From: Axinella damicornis
Taxonomy: Eukaryota; Porifera; Demospongiae; Axinellida; Axinellidae
Length of the DNA: 64,000 bases
Direction: 5' to 3'
NCBI GenBank assembly: GCA_963931865.1
Contig: OZ007510.1
Location: 11,299,698 to 11,363,697, forward strand
The position numbers and the translations under genes were made by a program. The notes beneath the pieces are model-generated. The model saw only the letters and a program-made list of their open reading frames with translations, had not been told where the DNA came from and made no database searches. Positions 54,261-64,000 of this stretch are shown in pieces (position 1 is the stretch's first letter; the number at the start of each line of letters is the position of its first letter).

Positions 54261-57200
54261 ATGGTTACTGGTGGCGACCTTTGTCGGAAGCTGTACCCTT
54301 CCCTTATATTGCATCTCTTGCTGGTGCTAATCCCTCAACTTCTGTGGGTGCTCAGCAGCCCAAATGGACTCCCAGCTGTGTGTGAGAGCTGTTCTGATTT
54401 AACTTACCGCCAGCTTTTGCTGATGCGACCACCAGCCACTGCCAGCAGAGTCTCAAAGAACCACACTGAGAGTGCAACTGATTTGCAGGCAGATAGAAAT
54501 TGTGCTAGCGATGACCACCTCGTGCAAAGTGGATGCCAAAACTCAGCTTCTTTGCAGGCCTATGCAACCAGTGATCCGAATGTGTCCTCACGGTGTGTGT
54601 GCAGCTTGGAGCACTCAGATAGCAAAGTAGGGTATACAGATGACATGTCGGGAGAAGATTCTGGTGGGAATGAAATTGATGGTGGATGGTAAGTGCATAG
54701 AGGGAGGTAATAATTTGAAGACTGCACTGAGTAGGGCTCCAACTGGCACAAGGACGGCTATAAGGGGTGACACTCTTATAGCCACCATAGTCACACACTG
54801 TCCGATCAAAGAGGGCGAGACGTGTTCAATGACACCCCTCAGCGCCTGAGGCAGCTACCAAAAATCAGGCGTGCAAGCAACGGGGAAGCGGCGTATGGTA
54901 ATGCATACTATATAGCCTTTGGTCAAGTGCAATTTTTATCAAAAATGTGACCGACTCTGTCCTCTCTCTCCTCCCCTCTCTTTCCCTCTCTCCTCCCCAT
55001 TCTTCCTCTCTCTCTTCCTCTCCCTCCTCCTCTCTCTTCCCCTCTCTCCTCCCCAATCTTCCTCTCTCTTCCCCTCTCTTCTCTCTCCTCCCCTTTCATC
55101 TTCTCCCTCCTCCCCTCTCTTCCTCTCCCTTCCCCCCTCTCTTCCATCATCAAAACTCCTTCATTGTATTGCACGAGACATTACAAGCAAAGGGGGTGAC
55201 ATACATGTAGTCCAAATACGTTGATGGTTCATTTGCACTCTCTCCTCCCCTCTCTTCCTCTCTCTCCTCCCCTCTCTTCCTCTCTCTCCTCCATCTCCTC
55301 GATCTGCTCTCCTATCTCCTTCTCCTTCCTCTCCTCTCCCCTCTCCTCCCTTCCTTTCTCCTCTCCACACAGGCACATTCCCCACAATCTCCCAAGCCTT
55401 GCTGGACCCTGCAACATACAGAGACGAAACTCTTCTCTTTCACAGCAAGAGTTCCTGGAAACGTTAGTTAACACTTCCTCATAATACCCTGTCCCGGTCT
55501 TAGCATCTAATCTTCCAGTAATCTCCAGTAATCTCCAGTAATCTCCGGTTATCTCCACAGGTTTGCGTATACAGAGCCTGTGATTATCACTGGACTGTCC
55601 GATCAATCTGTAAGCAACCAACTACAGTCATGTGTGAATACATGTTAATACCTAGGGGAGCAGGGAGGGGCACTTGCCCCCCTAAAAAGAAACTAGGTTC
55701 GCTAGTTTGCCCTCCCCATTTTGTCCCCCCCCCCCCCCCCCCCCCCCCCCGATTGTAACCAGACACTCTGTGTATGTGTTGCTTTAAGGTTACGGGTACC
55801 CTTTGACCGTAAGTAAAATTTAATTTGCCTGTTTACGGGCAGCTGCATGTTATTTCAGCGATTCCCGTGCGAATTTACTTATCTACGCATTCTACAACTT
55901 TTGTCACGGAAAAGGTAATTGAGATGGAAATAGGCATTTATATAACTGCTGCTATCATATATCTAGGACGAGAGCTATGTTTGGGAGTCTGTGTAGGCTG
56001 TTGTCCACTGCTAGCGAAGTGAATTGTCGCCACACCCCTCGTTGGACGCCATTTTATCTGTGTACTTTGGCTGCTAGCGGGAGATGTTCGGCGAATGACT
56101 TGTTCATTCATAGCTCTCGCACTCGAAGTTCATGTCGTCTAGCTGCTTCCTGAAGCTGAAGGTACAATTCTGCGTGTAACGAGTACAGTTTGTAGAATGC
56201 GCTCAGAATTTATAAATGTGTATGGGAGGGGTCAAGGCGTCCATGTAGCCACGCCTCTGCAGGAAGTTCGTCCGTTGAGAAGTAGGCGGGTCTGAATAGG
56301 TTCGAGTCCAGCACCGCACTTTGTGCTAGGCGCTGTAAGAATTCGGAATGGCTTGCATGAATATTGCTCCAGTTATTGCATGATACGCGGGTACCCGTAA
56401 CCTTAAGCTACAAGTTGCACAGCATTGATCAAGTGACGGCACTTGTGGCCAGAGCCTGTTGTCAGTACATGGATTCCAAGGTGTTTTTTCACCATACAAA
56501 CTGGAGGGCAAAAAGATCATGGGATGTGGATTTTGACCAATCAGCAAGCAGCATGGTAATGTCCATCTTTACTGAAGTAGGAAACTCATTTTCTCCAGCT
56601 CTTCCGAACTGCCTCAAGCAAGTACAGGCTGCTCAGAACCTATGGCCAGGAGCTCATCACCATAGCAACAGCGAACACACGGTCCTATCACAAAGGTAGG
56701 TACATGTAGTATCTCATTCCAGGACCTGTTATGATGGAAGTGACAGATGTTGTGTAAAGACCTTGGAATGTGGTCATGATGTAGCTACAACACTTTACAT
56801 ACATCGTACTATACAGCAATTTTCACCAGGAAAAAATATGTCTTGGTCAAGTAGTATGGAAAATACATAGCCTCATTCCCAGGCCATTCCCACCGCCAGT
56901 CTTTGATCACTTTCAGTGTGCAAATACAGAGGGGGGAAGCCTGGGAGATCTGATCACGTGCAGTGACATCAGGATTCCCATTTCATGTCGACCCGTCCCC
57001 GACAAACAACGTTGATCCTGCCTTGTGAATGTTATGGTATACAGCCATTTGATGCACACTTAAGTGCTTCAATATTCTTCGTCATGCACAGCCCCCTGTG
57101 TGTCTATTATTTGTCTACCTGATGTAACCCACATGACCAGACCTTCCAGACTATTCCCTCCCCGCATTTTCATACTGCAAGCGATCAAAGACTGGAGATG

Positions 57201-60200
57201 GGAACAGCCTGGGAATGAGGCTAGAAGAATCATTTGCAATAATCTCATCTCTCAGCTCAAATAGTGCATGATACACAGCTGTTTAAGTTGTTTTTCCATT
57301 GGAGCCCATTGGGGAGTTTAGTTGACTGGAGGCACCTCCAGTTGGATGCATTTTAGATTGTACATACTGTACTATGGCTATGATACAAAATTTTAGCCTC
57401 GTCCCCAGGCCTCCGCCCAGATTTTATCTTGCAGCCGTGGAGAAAAATCGGGAGATTTTTCTCCATGGCTCCGAGATAAAATCTGGGCGGAGGCCTGGGA
57501 ACGAGGCTAACGAAATTTAGCACCATAACTCAGACACTATACCTTCCAATTTACTTGCTTATGTAAGTGGTAACTAACCAAGGAACACAAGAAATGTCAT
57601 TGCCATAGCAACAAAATGATAAAGTGTACTCAGGATGTCTTTGAACCAAGTGGGATTGGCTAATAAGGTAACCAATCAGACGCCTATATTTGTCATCTAC
57701 ACAGGAAGTTAAACCACTAGTTATTAGTACCTGTATTGTCTTGTCCTTCCTCCAGTTAAGATGACTCTGTGCGAGTACATTGACAGAGTCATGAAGCCAC
57801 AGACGTTTCACAGTCTGGGAAATGGTGAGCCGGCATGGCAACACACAACCTCATGCCCAGACTCACCACCCATCATCAGCCAGCAGACTCACCACCCATC
57901 GTCAGCCAGCATGGCAACACACAGCCTCGTGGCCAGACTCACCACCCATCATCAGCCAGCATGGCAACACACAGCCTCATGCCCAGACTCACCACCCATC
58001 GTGAGCCGGCATGGCAACACACAGCCTCATGCCCAGACTCACCACCCATCATCAGCCGGCATGGCAACACACAGCCTCATGCCCAGACTCACCACCCATC
58101 ATCAGCCAGCATGGCAACACACAGCCTCATGCCCAGACTCACCACCCATCATCAGCCAGCATGGCAACACACAGCCTCGTGCCCTGACTCACCACCCATC
58201 GTCAGCCAGCATGGCAACACACAGCCTCATGCCCACTGGGGCAGAGTGAGTAACTCACTATGACAGTCATTGAGGCCCACTGGGGCAGAGTGAGTAACTC
58301 ACTATGACAGTTATTGAGGCCCACTGGGGCAGAGTGAGTAACTCACTATGACAGTCATTGAGGCCCACTGGGGCAGAGTGAGTAACTCACTATGACAGTT
58401 ATTGAGGCCCACTGGGGCAGAGTGAGTAACTCACTATGACAGTCATTGAGGCCCACTGGGGCAGAGTGAGTAACTCGCTATGACAGTCAATGAGGCCCAC
58501 TGGGGCAGAGTGAGTAGTAACTCACTATGACAGTTATTGAGGCCCACTGGGGCAGAGTGAGTAACTCACTATGACGGTTATTGAGGCCCACTGGGGCAGA
58601 GTGAGTAACTCACTATGACAGTTATTGAGGCCCACTGGGGCAGAGTGAGTAACTCACTATGACAGTCATTGAGGCCCACTGGGGCAGAGTGAGTAACTCG
58701 CTATGACAGTCAATGAGGCCCACTGGGGCAGAGTGAGTAGTAACTCACTATGACAGTTATTGAGGCCCACTGGGGCAGAGTGAGTAACTCGCTATGACAG
58801 TCAATGAGGCCCACTGGGGCAGAGTGAGTAGTAACTCGCTATGACAGTCATTGGGGCCCACTGGAGCCGAGTGAATGACTCGCTATGGCAGTCCACTGGG
58901 GCAGAGTGAGTAACTCACTTGCAGTATGTGGCAAGAAGCAGCTGTGGTAGCCTCCCTGTGGGAACGAGGCTACAGCTGTGGCAGGTTTGAAAATTAACTC
59001 AGTCTGTCTTTGTCCACTCTACCCCTCTTTCATTCAGAAACCCTATACCACTTTGGGGACAATGACCGAGAAGGTTGGGCGGAGCTTTTCTCACTCTACC
59101 GACTACCTCCCTATGACCTTCCTGGGTTGCAGCCTGTACTAAGCTTTGGGCTCGCAGGTGCAGTGCATAGTGTCATTCCCAGGACTTTGCCTAGTCTGGC
59201 CTGGTACATTTGTTATACACCTTATCAAACTTGACCTTGCTATTCCCACTATGGTTGGTTGGTGTATATGTCAGCAACCACCTGCTGGTGTTCAGAGGTT
59301 TATGAGATACCGTATTTCTGCGAATAGACGCTGCGGCGTTTAATTATTTCGTTGTTCAGTTTGGTGCGGCAACAATTCGAGGGCGGCGTTTATTCGAGGG
59401 CGGCGTTTGTTACTTTGGGCCACGTAAAACAGGCTAGCTAGCTCCCCGTGTTGACAAGCTGGTGAGAAGGTATGGCTCTTACAAAATTCGGCCGAGAAAC
59501 ACACAAAACAACAACTCACAATGGGCAGGATTCCGGCGGCAAGTGCCGTCCCTGGCTGGAGCACTGAGCGCTTTGATTAGCCCGGCGTCACTTTGCGACA
59601 AAGCGATACACATGGGACAGGGACGATGGTGAAGAAGATGCCTTCGCAGGATGCATATGGAGGGGGATGATGACGAGGTCGAGGACTCAGACTGTCTTCC
59701 ACGACTGCGTACAAAGTGCCCATGTTGTATCGTCATACTTTGTGCACGTGCTAACCCGCCGCAGTGTTTATTCAAGGGTGGCGTTTATTTCACTCAGCGC
59801 CTCCAATTGTGCGGCGTTTATTCGAGGGCGGCATCTATTCGCGGAAATACGGTATGCCCCTCGGGCACTCTGACCCAAAACCTCCTCCACAGTAGCCTCG
59901 CCTCCAAGCCTCCGCCCAGATTTTATCTCGCAGCCATGGAGAAAAATCGGGAGATTTTCTTCGATATTTCTCCACTGCTGCGATATAAAATCTGGGCATT
60001 GGGCTGGGAACGAGACTACTCCACACCAGGTGGTGTATATTGTGTATCCTTGATGCACACCTCCTGGCCATGTCTGTAGTATCACATGCGCACCACATGA
60101 CCTCCTTGCAGGACCAGGTACAGGAGTGCCATTCCATATCCATGGGCCAACATTTGCAGAAACCATATATGGAAGAAAGGTAAGGACACCAGCTTAGCCA

Positions 60201-60447
60201 GTGCTAACAGAAATGCTGGGTTCTCTATAGCATTTCCCGTTACATCACTCAGCGCTGGTTCCTGTATCCTCCTGACCACCGACCGACCTTCCATCCGGAC
60301 ATCACCTCCCTCCACTGGGCCACCTTCACCCTCCCACAGCTCCCCACAGAGCAAAAACCAATGGAGTGCACCCTACAGCCTGGAGAGGTGGGTGGGTGTG
60401 TGGGTGGGTAGGTGGGTAGGTGTGTGTGTGTGTGTGTGTGTGCGTGC

Positions 60448-60483
<36 letters not shown>

Positions 60484-60809
60484 GTGTGTCTGTGCAAGCT
60501 TACCACATGGCCAGGTTCGACAAGCATTCTCAAGCAGTACTAACTGACCACTTCTCATGAGTTTTGCGTGACTAGTTTCTGACAGTGCTAGGATGTGCAG
60601 TGCCGAGTCTTGGTGTTAAATGATTAACAGTGTGACTTTACTAGTGATGAGTGCTGAACTTGCTAAAAGTGTTCTATCGGTTCACATAACGGCATTCAAC
60701 TTTATGCTTTTACATGTATGTCCTGCAGATCTTGTACTTCCCGGACAGATGGTGGCACGCAACTCTGAATGTCGACACAGCAGTGTTCATGTCCACGTTC
60801 TACTCTTAG
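54261..60809 (+). CDS. JMJD8: JmjC domain-containing protein 8 (JMJD8), 9 exons, complete
   Basis: Exons 54261-54688, 55373-55462, 55561-55609, 56599-56695, 57756-57824, 59038-59157, 60112-60179, 60253-60387 and 60729-60809 have GT-AG borders and consistent phase, giving 378 codons plus stop. The N-terminus has a signal/anchor-like stretch (LILHLLLVLIPQLLWVL) and a Ser/Asp-rich low-conservation region longer than in vertebrates. Matching blocks are SSLSQQEFLETFAYTEPVII, TGLSDQS, YRLLRTYGQEL, ATANTRSYHK, TLYHFGDNDREGWAELF, GTGVPFHIHGPTFAETIYGR, RWFLYPPDHRPTFHPD, MECTLQPGE and ILYFPDRWWHATLNVDT. JMJD8 is an ER-lumen JmjC protein. The iron site reads HIH rather than H-x-D, while the later His (WWHATLN) is kept, so classical demethylase activity is doubtful. 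Confidence 0.92.
54960..55370 (+). repeat. CT-rich low-complexity tract in JMJD8 intron 1
   Basis: Almost continuous CTCTCTCCTCCCCTCTCTTC-type sequence in two blocks ending at the exon 2 acceptor, so it doubles as an extreme polypyrimidine tract. Confidence 0.85.
55505..55560 (+). repeat. Intronic TCTCCAGTAA repeat at the JMJD8 exon 3 acceptor
   Basis: Four to five units of AATCTCCAGT fill intron 2 directly up to the CACAG acceptor. Same repeat, same coding-strand orientation as in CHID1 introns. Confidence 0.75.
55788..56402. mobile_element. 615-bp TTAA MITE (GGTTACGGG family), copy 2
   Basis: Inverted termini GGTTACGGGTACCC and complement, TTAA at 55784-55787 and 56403-56406. Located in JMJD8 intron 3. 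Preceded by a C run of about 24 bases (55727-55750). Confidence 0.8.
57394..57509. mobile_element. Foldback element with 9-bp target duplication (116 bp)
   Basis: Arms run TAGCCTCGTCCCCAGGCCTC on through CCGCCCAGATTTTATCT. ACAAAATTT before and ACGAAATTT after match at 8 of 9. In JMJD8 intron 4; close relative of 59893-60018. Confidence 0.75.
57834..58243 (+). repeat. 50-bp minisatellite, about 8 copies, JMJD8 intron 5
   Basis: CATGGCAACACACAGCCTCA...GACTCACCACCCATCATCAG repeats every 50 bp, one copy shortened. It starts 10 bases after the exon 5 donor. Because 50 is not a multiple of 3, it makes overlapping spurious frames. Confidence 0.9.
58232..58915 (+). repeat. 44-bp minisatellite, about 15 copies, JMJD8 intron 5
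   Basis: GGCCCACTGGGGCAGAGTGA...CTATGACAGTCATTGA repeats every 44 bp (47 in copies with an extra GTA). Directly follows the 50-bp minisatellite. Each unit holds a GTGAGTAA donor-like site. Confidence 0.9.
58948..58972. mobile_element. Minimal foldback element with perfect 9-bp target duplication
   Basis: TAGCCTCCCTGTGGGAACGA...GGCTA, 25 bp. CAGCTGTGG flanks it exactly on both sides (58939-58947, 58973-58981). Confidence 0.8.
59307..59855. mobile_element. ~549-bp MITE with ATACCGTATTTC termini
   Basis: ATACCGTATTTCTGCGAATA at the left and its near-complement at the right (about 28 bp, four mismatches). Sub-terminal GAGGGCGGCGTTTATTC motifs recur. A TA dinucleotide target is possible. In JMJD8 intron 6. 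Confidence 0.65.
59893..60018. mobile_element. Foldback element (126 bp)
   Basis: Same interior as 57394-57509 (CCGCCCAGATTTTATCTCGC and complement) with more divergence. CTCCACAG/CTCCACAC flank it. Ends 93 bp before JMJD8 exon 7. Confidence 0.65.
60391..60490 (+). repeat. (GT)n/(GGGT)n microsatellite
   Basis: GGTGGGTGGGTAG units pass into a long GT run. Starts at the JMJD8 exon 8 donor itself (GAG|GTGGGTGG). Confidence 0.9.
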
Positions 60810-61425
60810 TGATGTATATTGTAGACTAGCACATTGTGAGTCTATTCCTCGCAAGTTTGTGCTATAATTATTCCTTTCTGTGGCCCTTGGGCCCCTTGCC
60901 CAGAACAACTACAAGTGCAGATTGTTCTGACTCCTGTAGAACTCACATCAACGCTATAATTATCATTTCTTCCTCATCTGGTTTCACTGGACCAGGTTCA
61001 TAATACATGGCTTTGGGTGATTAATTATCACCTGTTGAATTGTGTTGAAATGCATGGCTGTATGCCAAGCACCTCCTGAAACATCACATGAAATCTGCCT
61101 TACTGCAGTGTATATACTGTATACACGTCTGTGTGGGACCTTTAGTTATTATTATACAGAGCACAGTGGTAAAATTACCCAAGGCAACATAGGAACTAAC
61201 CAATCTCTTGTCGATCACCCTATAGCGCTAACTAGCCTAGTGTACAAAGGTTCAGATTCACCCAATAATAATAATGTACCTACGTATGACTCCAGCACTG
61301 CATGCCAATACTGAGTGATTTCCAATCATGCAGATACCGAACTCGATCACCCAACTCAAATAATTGATGGCATGCAGTAATAATGGCCATGGCCATGCAC
61401 ATTACTTATGTACAAGGGAGACTTC

Positions 61426-61519
61426 TAGCCTCGTTCCCAGTCCCATGCCCAGCTTTTCGTCGCTTGCAGTACGTACTGCAAGCGATGAAAAGCTGGGCGT
61501 GGGACTGGGAACGAGGCTA
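61426..61519. mobile_element. Foldback element (94 bp)
   Basis: Arms TAGCCTCGTTCCCAGTCCCA and complement, with an inner GCTTTTCGTCGCTTGCAGTA stem. GGAGACTTC and GGGGACTGC flank it (7 of 9). In the intergenic stretch after JMJD8, where no other gene is seen (60810-61902). Confidence 0.65.
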
Positions 61520-61902
61520 GGGGACTGCATATGCATGGTCACATACCAGGTAAGATGAGAAAATCATTATAATGTTATTGTTGATGGTCAGGGTACAATT
61601 GAATTGAAATGATAGGCACAAGTACACGAGGGAAGTCTGATCAGTTCTACTACCCTCCGCTCCACCAGCTGATTAATCCCAGTCCAGACTCACTCATTGA
61701 CCCCTGCAGAAATAGTAATGTTGGACTTTAAAACCTCCCTATAGCAATCCCAATGGTGGGTCTTGTACATTTTCCCATACAACTTGTGCATAATTACAGA
61801 TCGACTCGATCTGCATTCCACTTCAGGGAAAGGATCTAGGAGTTATCTAGTCTCAGTACCAGACCCTTGCACCTGGAGTGGAGGTCTGGTATGTTATCTT
61901 AA

Positions 61903-62499
61903 CCCTTTAAGCCCCATTGACGTCTATAGACGTCATTTAGACCCTATGCACTTGTAGGGCTTCTCGTCAGTCCAAAAAGAGACCAAAAAGGCTTCAGAGG
62001 GCCTAGGGACAACTTTGAGGGATGAACTAAAAAATTTGGTCAGATTTCAGCGCGCCTCCCCCACTAAATGTACAAGCGGGGGGGTATCGAAAGGGGGGGG
62101 GGGGGTGGCATGTCGTGGGTGTTTTTTTAATATTTTTTTATGAGATTCATTGACCCGAGAATTTTTGATTCTAATGATATTCATAGACCCCACCTAGGGC
62201 CTCAAGAAAACCTGCAAATTGGTGGTGTAAGGTGTGCCATCAGTCAGATCTGGCCCAAGTTTAGGGAAATGCTGGGCGAAAATCCGGCTGACATCCACCT
62301 TTGACCTCCGATTGCTGGGCTTGTGGGGTCATGAATATCATTAACGGTATTGCCAGAGGGGTCTCTCCATGTGTGCGAGCCCCACCAAGTTTGGCCGCTG
62401 AGGAGCGAATGCTGTGGGAGAGGAGTACCTACGAAAGTGGTGTGCGCTGAATGCATGAAAATGTGTTGTCTTGGTGGGAAGAATTCGGTGGTTAAAGGG
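61903..62499 (-). mobile_element. 597-bp TTAA MITE, CCCTTTAA family, copy D (inverted)
   Basis: Reverse-orientation relative of 8011-8611, with TTAA at 61899-61902 and 62500-62503. Complete at both ends. A G run near 62092-62105 corresponds to the C/G-rich segment of the other copies. Confidence 0.75.
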
Positions 62500-62662
62500 T
62501 TAAGAAGATGCATAGTCCGGTCTTGGTACTTACAAAACCATAGTTCTGCCCACTATGTACATGTTCCTGCAGTACTACAACACAGCAATCCCTTCCAATT
62601 CTCATCGCTATGGTTACATGTACATGCAGAGTCTACAGAGCTGATAACCATGAATGTCGCAC

Positions 62663-63943
62663 AGTGATGGTGTAGGGTGCCTGTTGTGAGGGGGTGGGGG
62701 TGGTGACTCCCGGTGATCCTACTGCATCCACTGGCTTGGCAGACGGTTGAACTGGGAGAGCGGAATTGAGAGGAGCTAGAGGTAAAATTAATGATCAGAC
62801 CTCGATGGGAGTTGTGTAGCAATAATTATAGGGCTGCAAATGCCACTGCTATAGAACAAAGTCTGACCATTGCCATACCAAGTGCATTTGTTATTGTGCT
62901 GTGGTCTATTTACAACTGCATGCGGTGTATGTAAACCGTATGCTGTCATATAAATTAAGCTGCCATTGTACCATATGCAAAGCTATATTGTTACCTACCT
63001 GAGATGAAGAGGCATCCTGCTATCTAACCTGAGGTAATCTAACCTGAGGTGGGTGAAGTATCCACAAACGTCTCCTGCACCACTCTAAACCTGACATCCT
63101 CTTCAATGTCCATGAACATGTCATGCTTGCCATCCTCTTCCTCATACTCCCACACCCACAGCTGCTCCTCCTGGTCACTATGACAACGAGTCAAGGATAT
63201 TTATTACCTTTGGGGTATCTATAAGCTTCACCATTGGTGAATACTCAAACACACATTAGACTTTGCTCAGAACCAATAAATGTGTAGGTAACAGAGTGAG
63301 CTACAGCCTGAACATTTTGTGCTAAATCTGAAGGAGGATACAACCTCTTTGGGTGCTGGAGGCTATGGTGGGGAATCATGATGTCGTCAAAGAACCCCAG
63401 AGACACTAGAGGTAGAGGAAGTCAGTTGTTTAAGCATCTACAACAACAAAACAATGCAATACAGCCTCCCCACTACTTCAGGAAACTGGTGCCTTTATGT
63501 GTCACTCTGTTCCAAGCTCCAGGTTGCCCAAGCACAATCTAAAGTACACTCTATCAACTTTCTGTTATTGAAGGTGAGAAAACTACTAATCGCTTCTCTC
63601 CATTTTCCAATACCGTAAGAAAGGAATTCACAGTGACCTGGAATGGGAGGGGGGAGGGGGGAGAGGGAGGGGGGAGGGGCTGGTGGGTACATCAGATGCC
63701 ATTTGAAAGAGTGTGCACACATAAGCTATTATTTCGGTCACATACTGTACATGTACATGATTGAAAAGATGCTAGCCTCCCCCCTCCATTTGCATCTTGT
63801 CTGCAATGGTGGCAGAGTCTGGGGATAGGGTCACTATTTCAGGACAGTGGACGTACCTCTGACTCCCTCTGTGCTGCAGCTTCTGATCTTCCCCACCAGA
63901 ATCTCGTCAACAAACGGCCGAAACACAACGAATCTGAAACGAA
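62663..63943 (-). CDS. POLR3H: RNA polymerase III subunit RPC8 (POLR3H), 3' exons; 5' end beyond window
   Basis: Exons 5' to 3' within the window: 63857-63943 ([20 protein letters not shown]), 63345-63405 ([19 protein letters not shown]), about 63045-63177 ([20 protein letters not shown], then [16 protein letters not shown]), and 62663-62775 (Pro/Ser-rich, ending QAPYTIT). Phases agree at each junction. These blocks are the S1/OB-fold half of RPC8, the Rpb7-like stalk subunit that helps Pol III initiate. The last segment is uncertain: reading through ends at a stop at 62633, while the usual GLGLLSWW-type end is not evident (a DENWKGLLCC frame at about 62590 is a weak candidate). The exon 63345 donor (GTTGTA) is weak. 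Confidence 0.85.
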
Positions 63944-64000
63944 CTGCAGAGAGTTGGAGTGTCATTTCTTAATACAAGTTAGCATGTCGGATTCAGTTTG

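Noticed and set aside
54865..55621. ORFs on both strands rich in Ser/Leu/Pro or Glu/Arg/Gly
   Set aside because: Translation of a CT-rich low-complexity intron tract.
57761..58263. Overlapping plus-strand ORFs rich in HTASCPDSPP
   Set aside because: Produced by a 50-bp minisatellite inside a JMJD8 intron; only the first 64 bases belong to a real exon.

Overview
The window is animal nuclear DNA, most likely from a sponge (Porifera, probably a demosponge). The 5S rRNA genes are metazoan in type. Several conserved genes have short GT-AG introns. A run of intronless GABA-B-like receptors and secreted proteins with chlamydial-type PMP repeats fit what is known of sponge genomes. The species call is inference; no search was possible.

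Left part (1-14.6 kb) is rich in mobile elements. The 5' end of a secreted PMP-repeat protein gene runs off the left edge on the minus strand. Next come a LINE 3' end with a 62-bp minisatellite, and then an island (3.6-11.0 kb) of nested and abutting transposons that all sit at TTAA target sites. The largest is a 3,089-bp element carrying broken Mutator-like/YqaJ reading frames. A broken 3' part of a second PMP-family gene and a Penelope-like tail follow.

14.9-29.2 kb holds four intronless class C GPCR (GABA-B receptor-like) genes in tandem on the minus strand. A small single-exon gene resembling the complex III assembly factor UQCC4 lies at 30.4-30.9 kb.

31.2-45.0 kb is a tandem 5S rRNA array: 41 recognisable copies plus one truncated edge copy, with a period of about 322 bp. 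It contains an apparently exact 5,101-bp block duplication and smaller higher-order duplications. One 5S gene is split at an internal TTAA by ten tandem copies, intact or deleted, of a perfect 90-bp palindromic element, each separated by a single TTAA. This is the most striking structure in the window.

45.9-64.0 kb is a conserved gene region. CHID1 (13 exons, minus strand) and JMJD8 (9 exons, plus strand) are head to head, with 308 bp between their start codons. I reconstructed both from splice sites, with consistent phase across every junction. POLR3H (RNA polymerase III subunit, minus strand) enters from the right edge. Introns here carry minisatellites, a 10-bp TCTCCAGTAA-type repeat found in both genes, TTAA elements, and a foldback family (TAGCCTCG...CGAGGCTA) with 9-bp target duplications.
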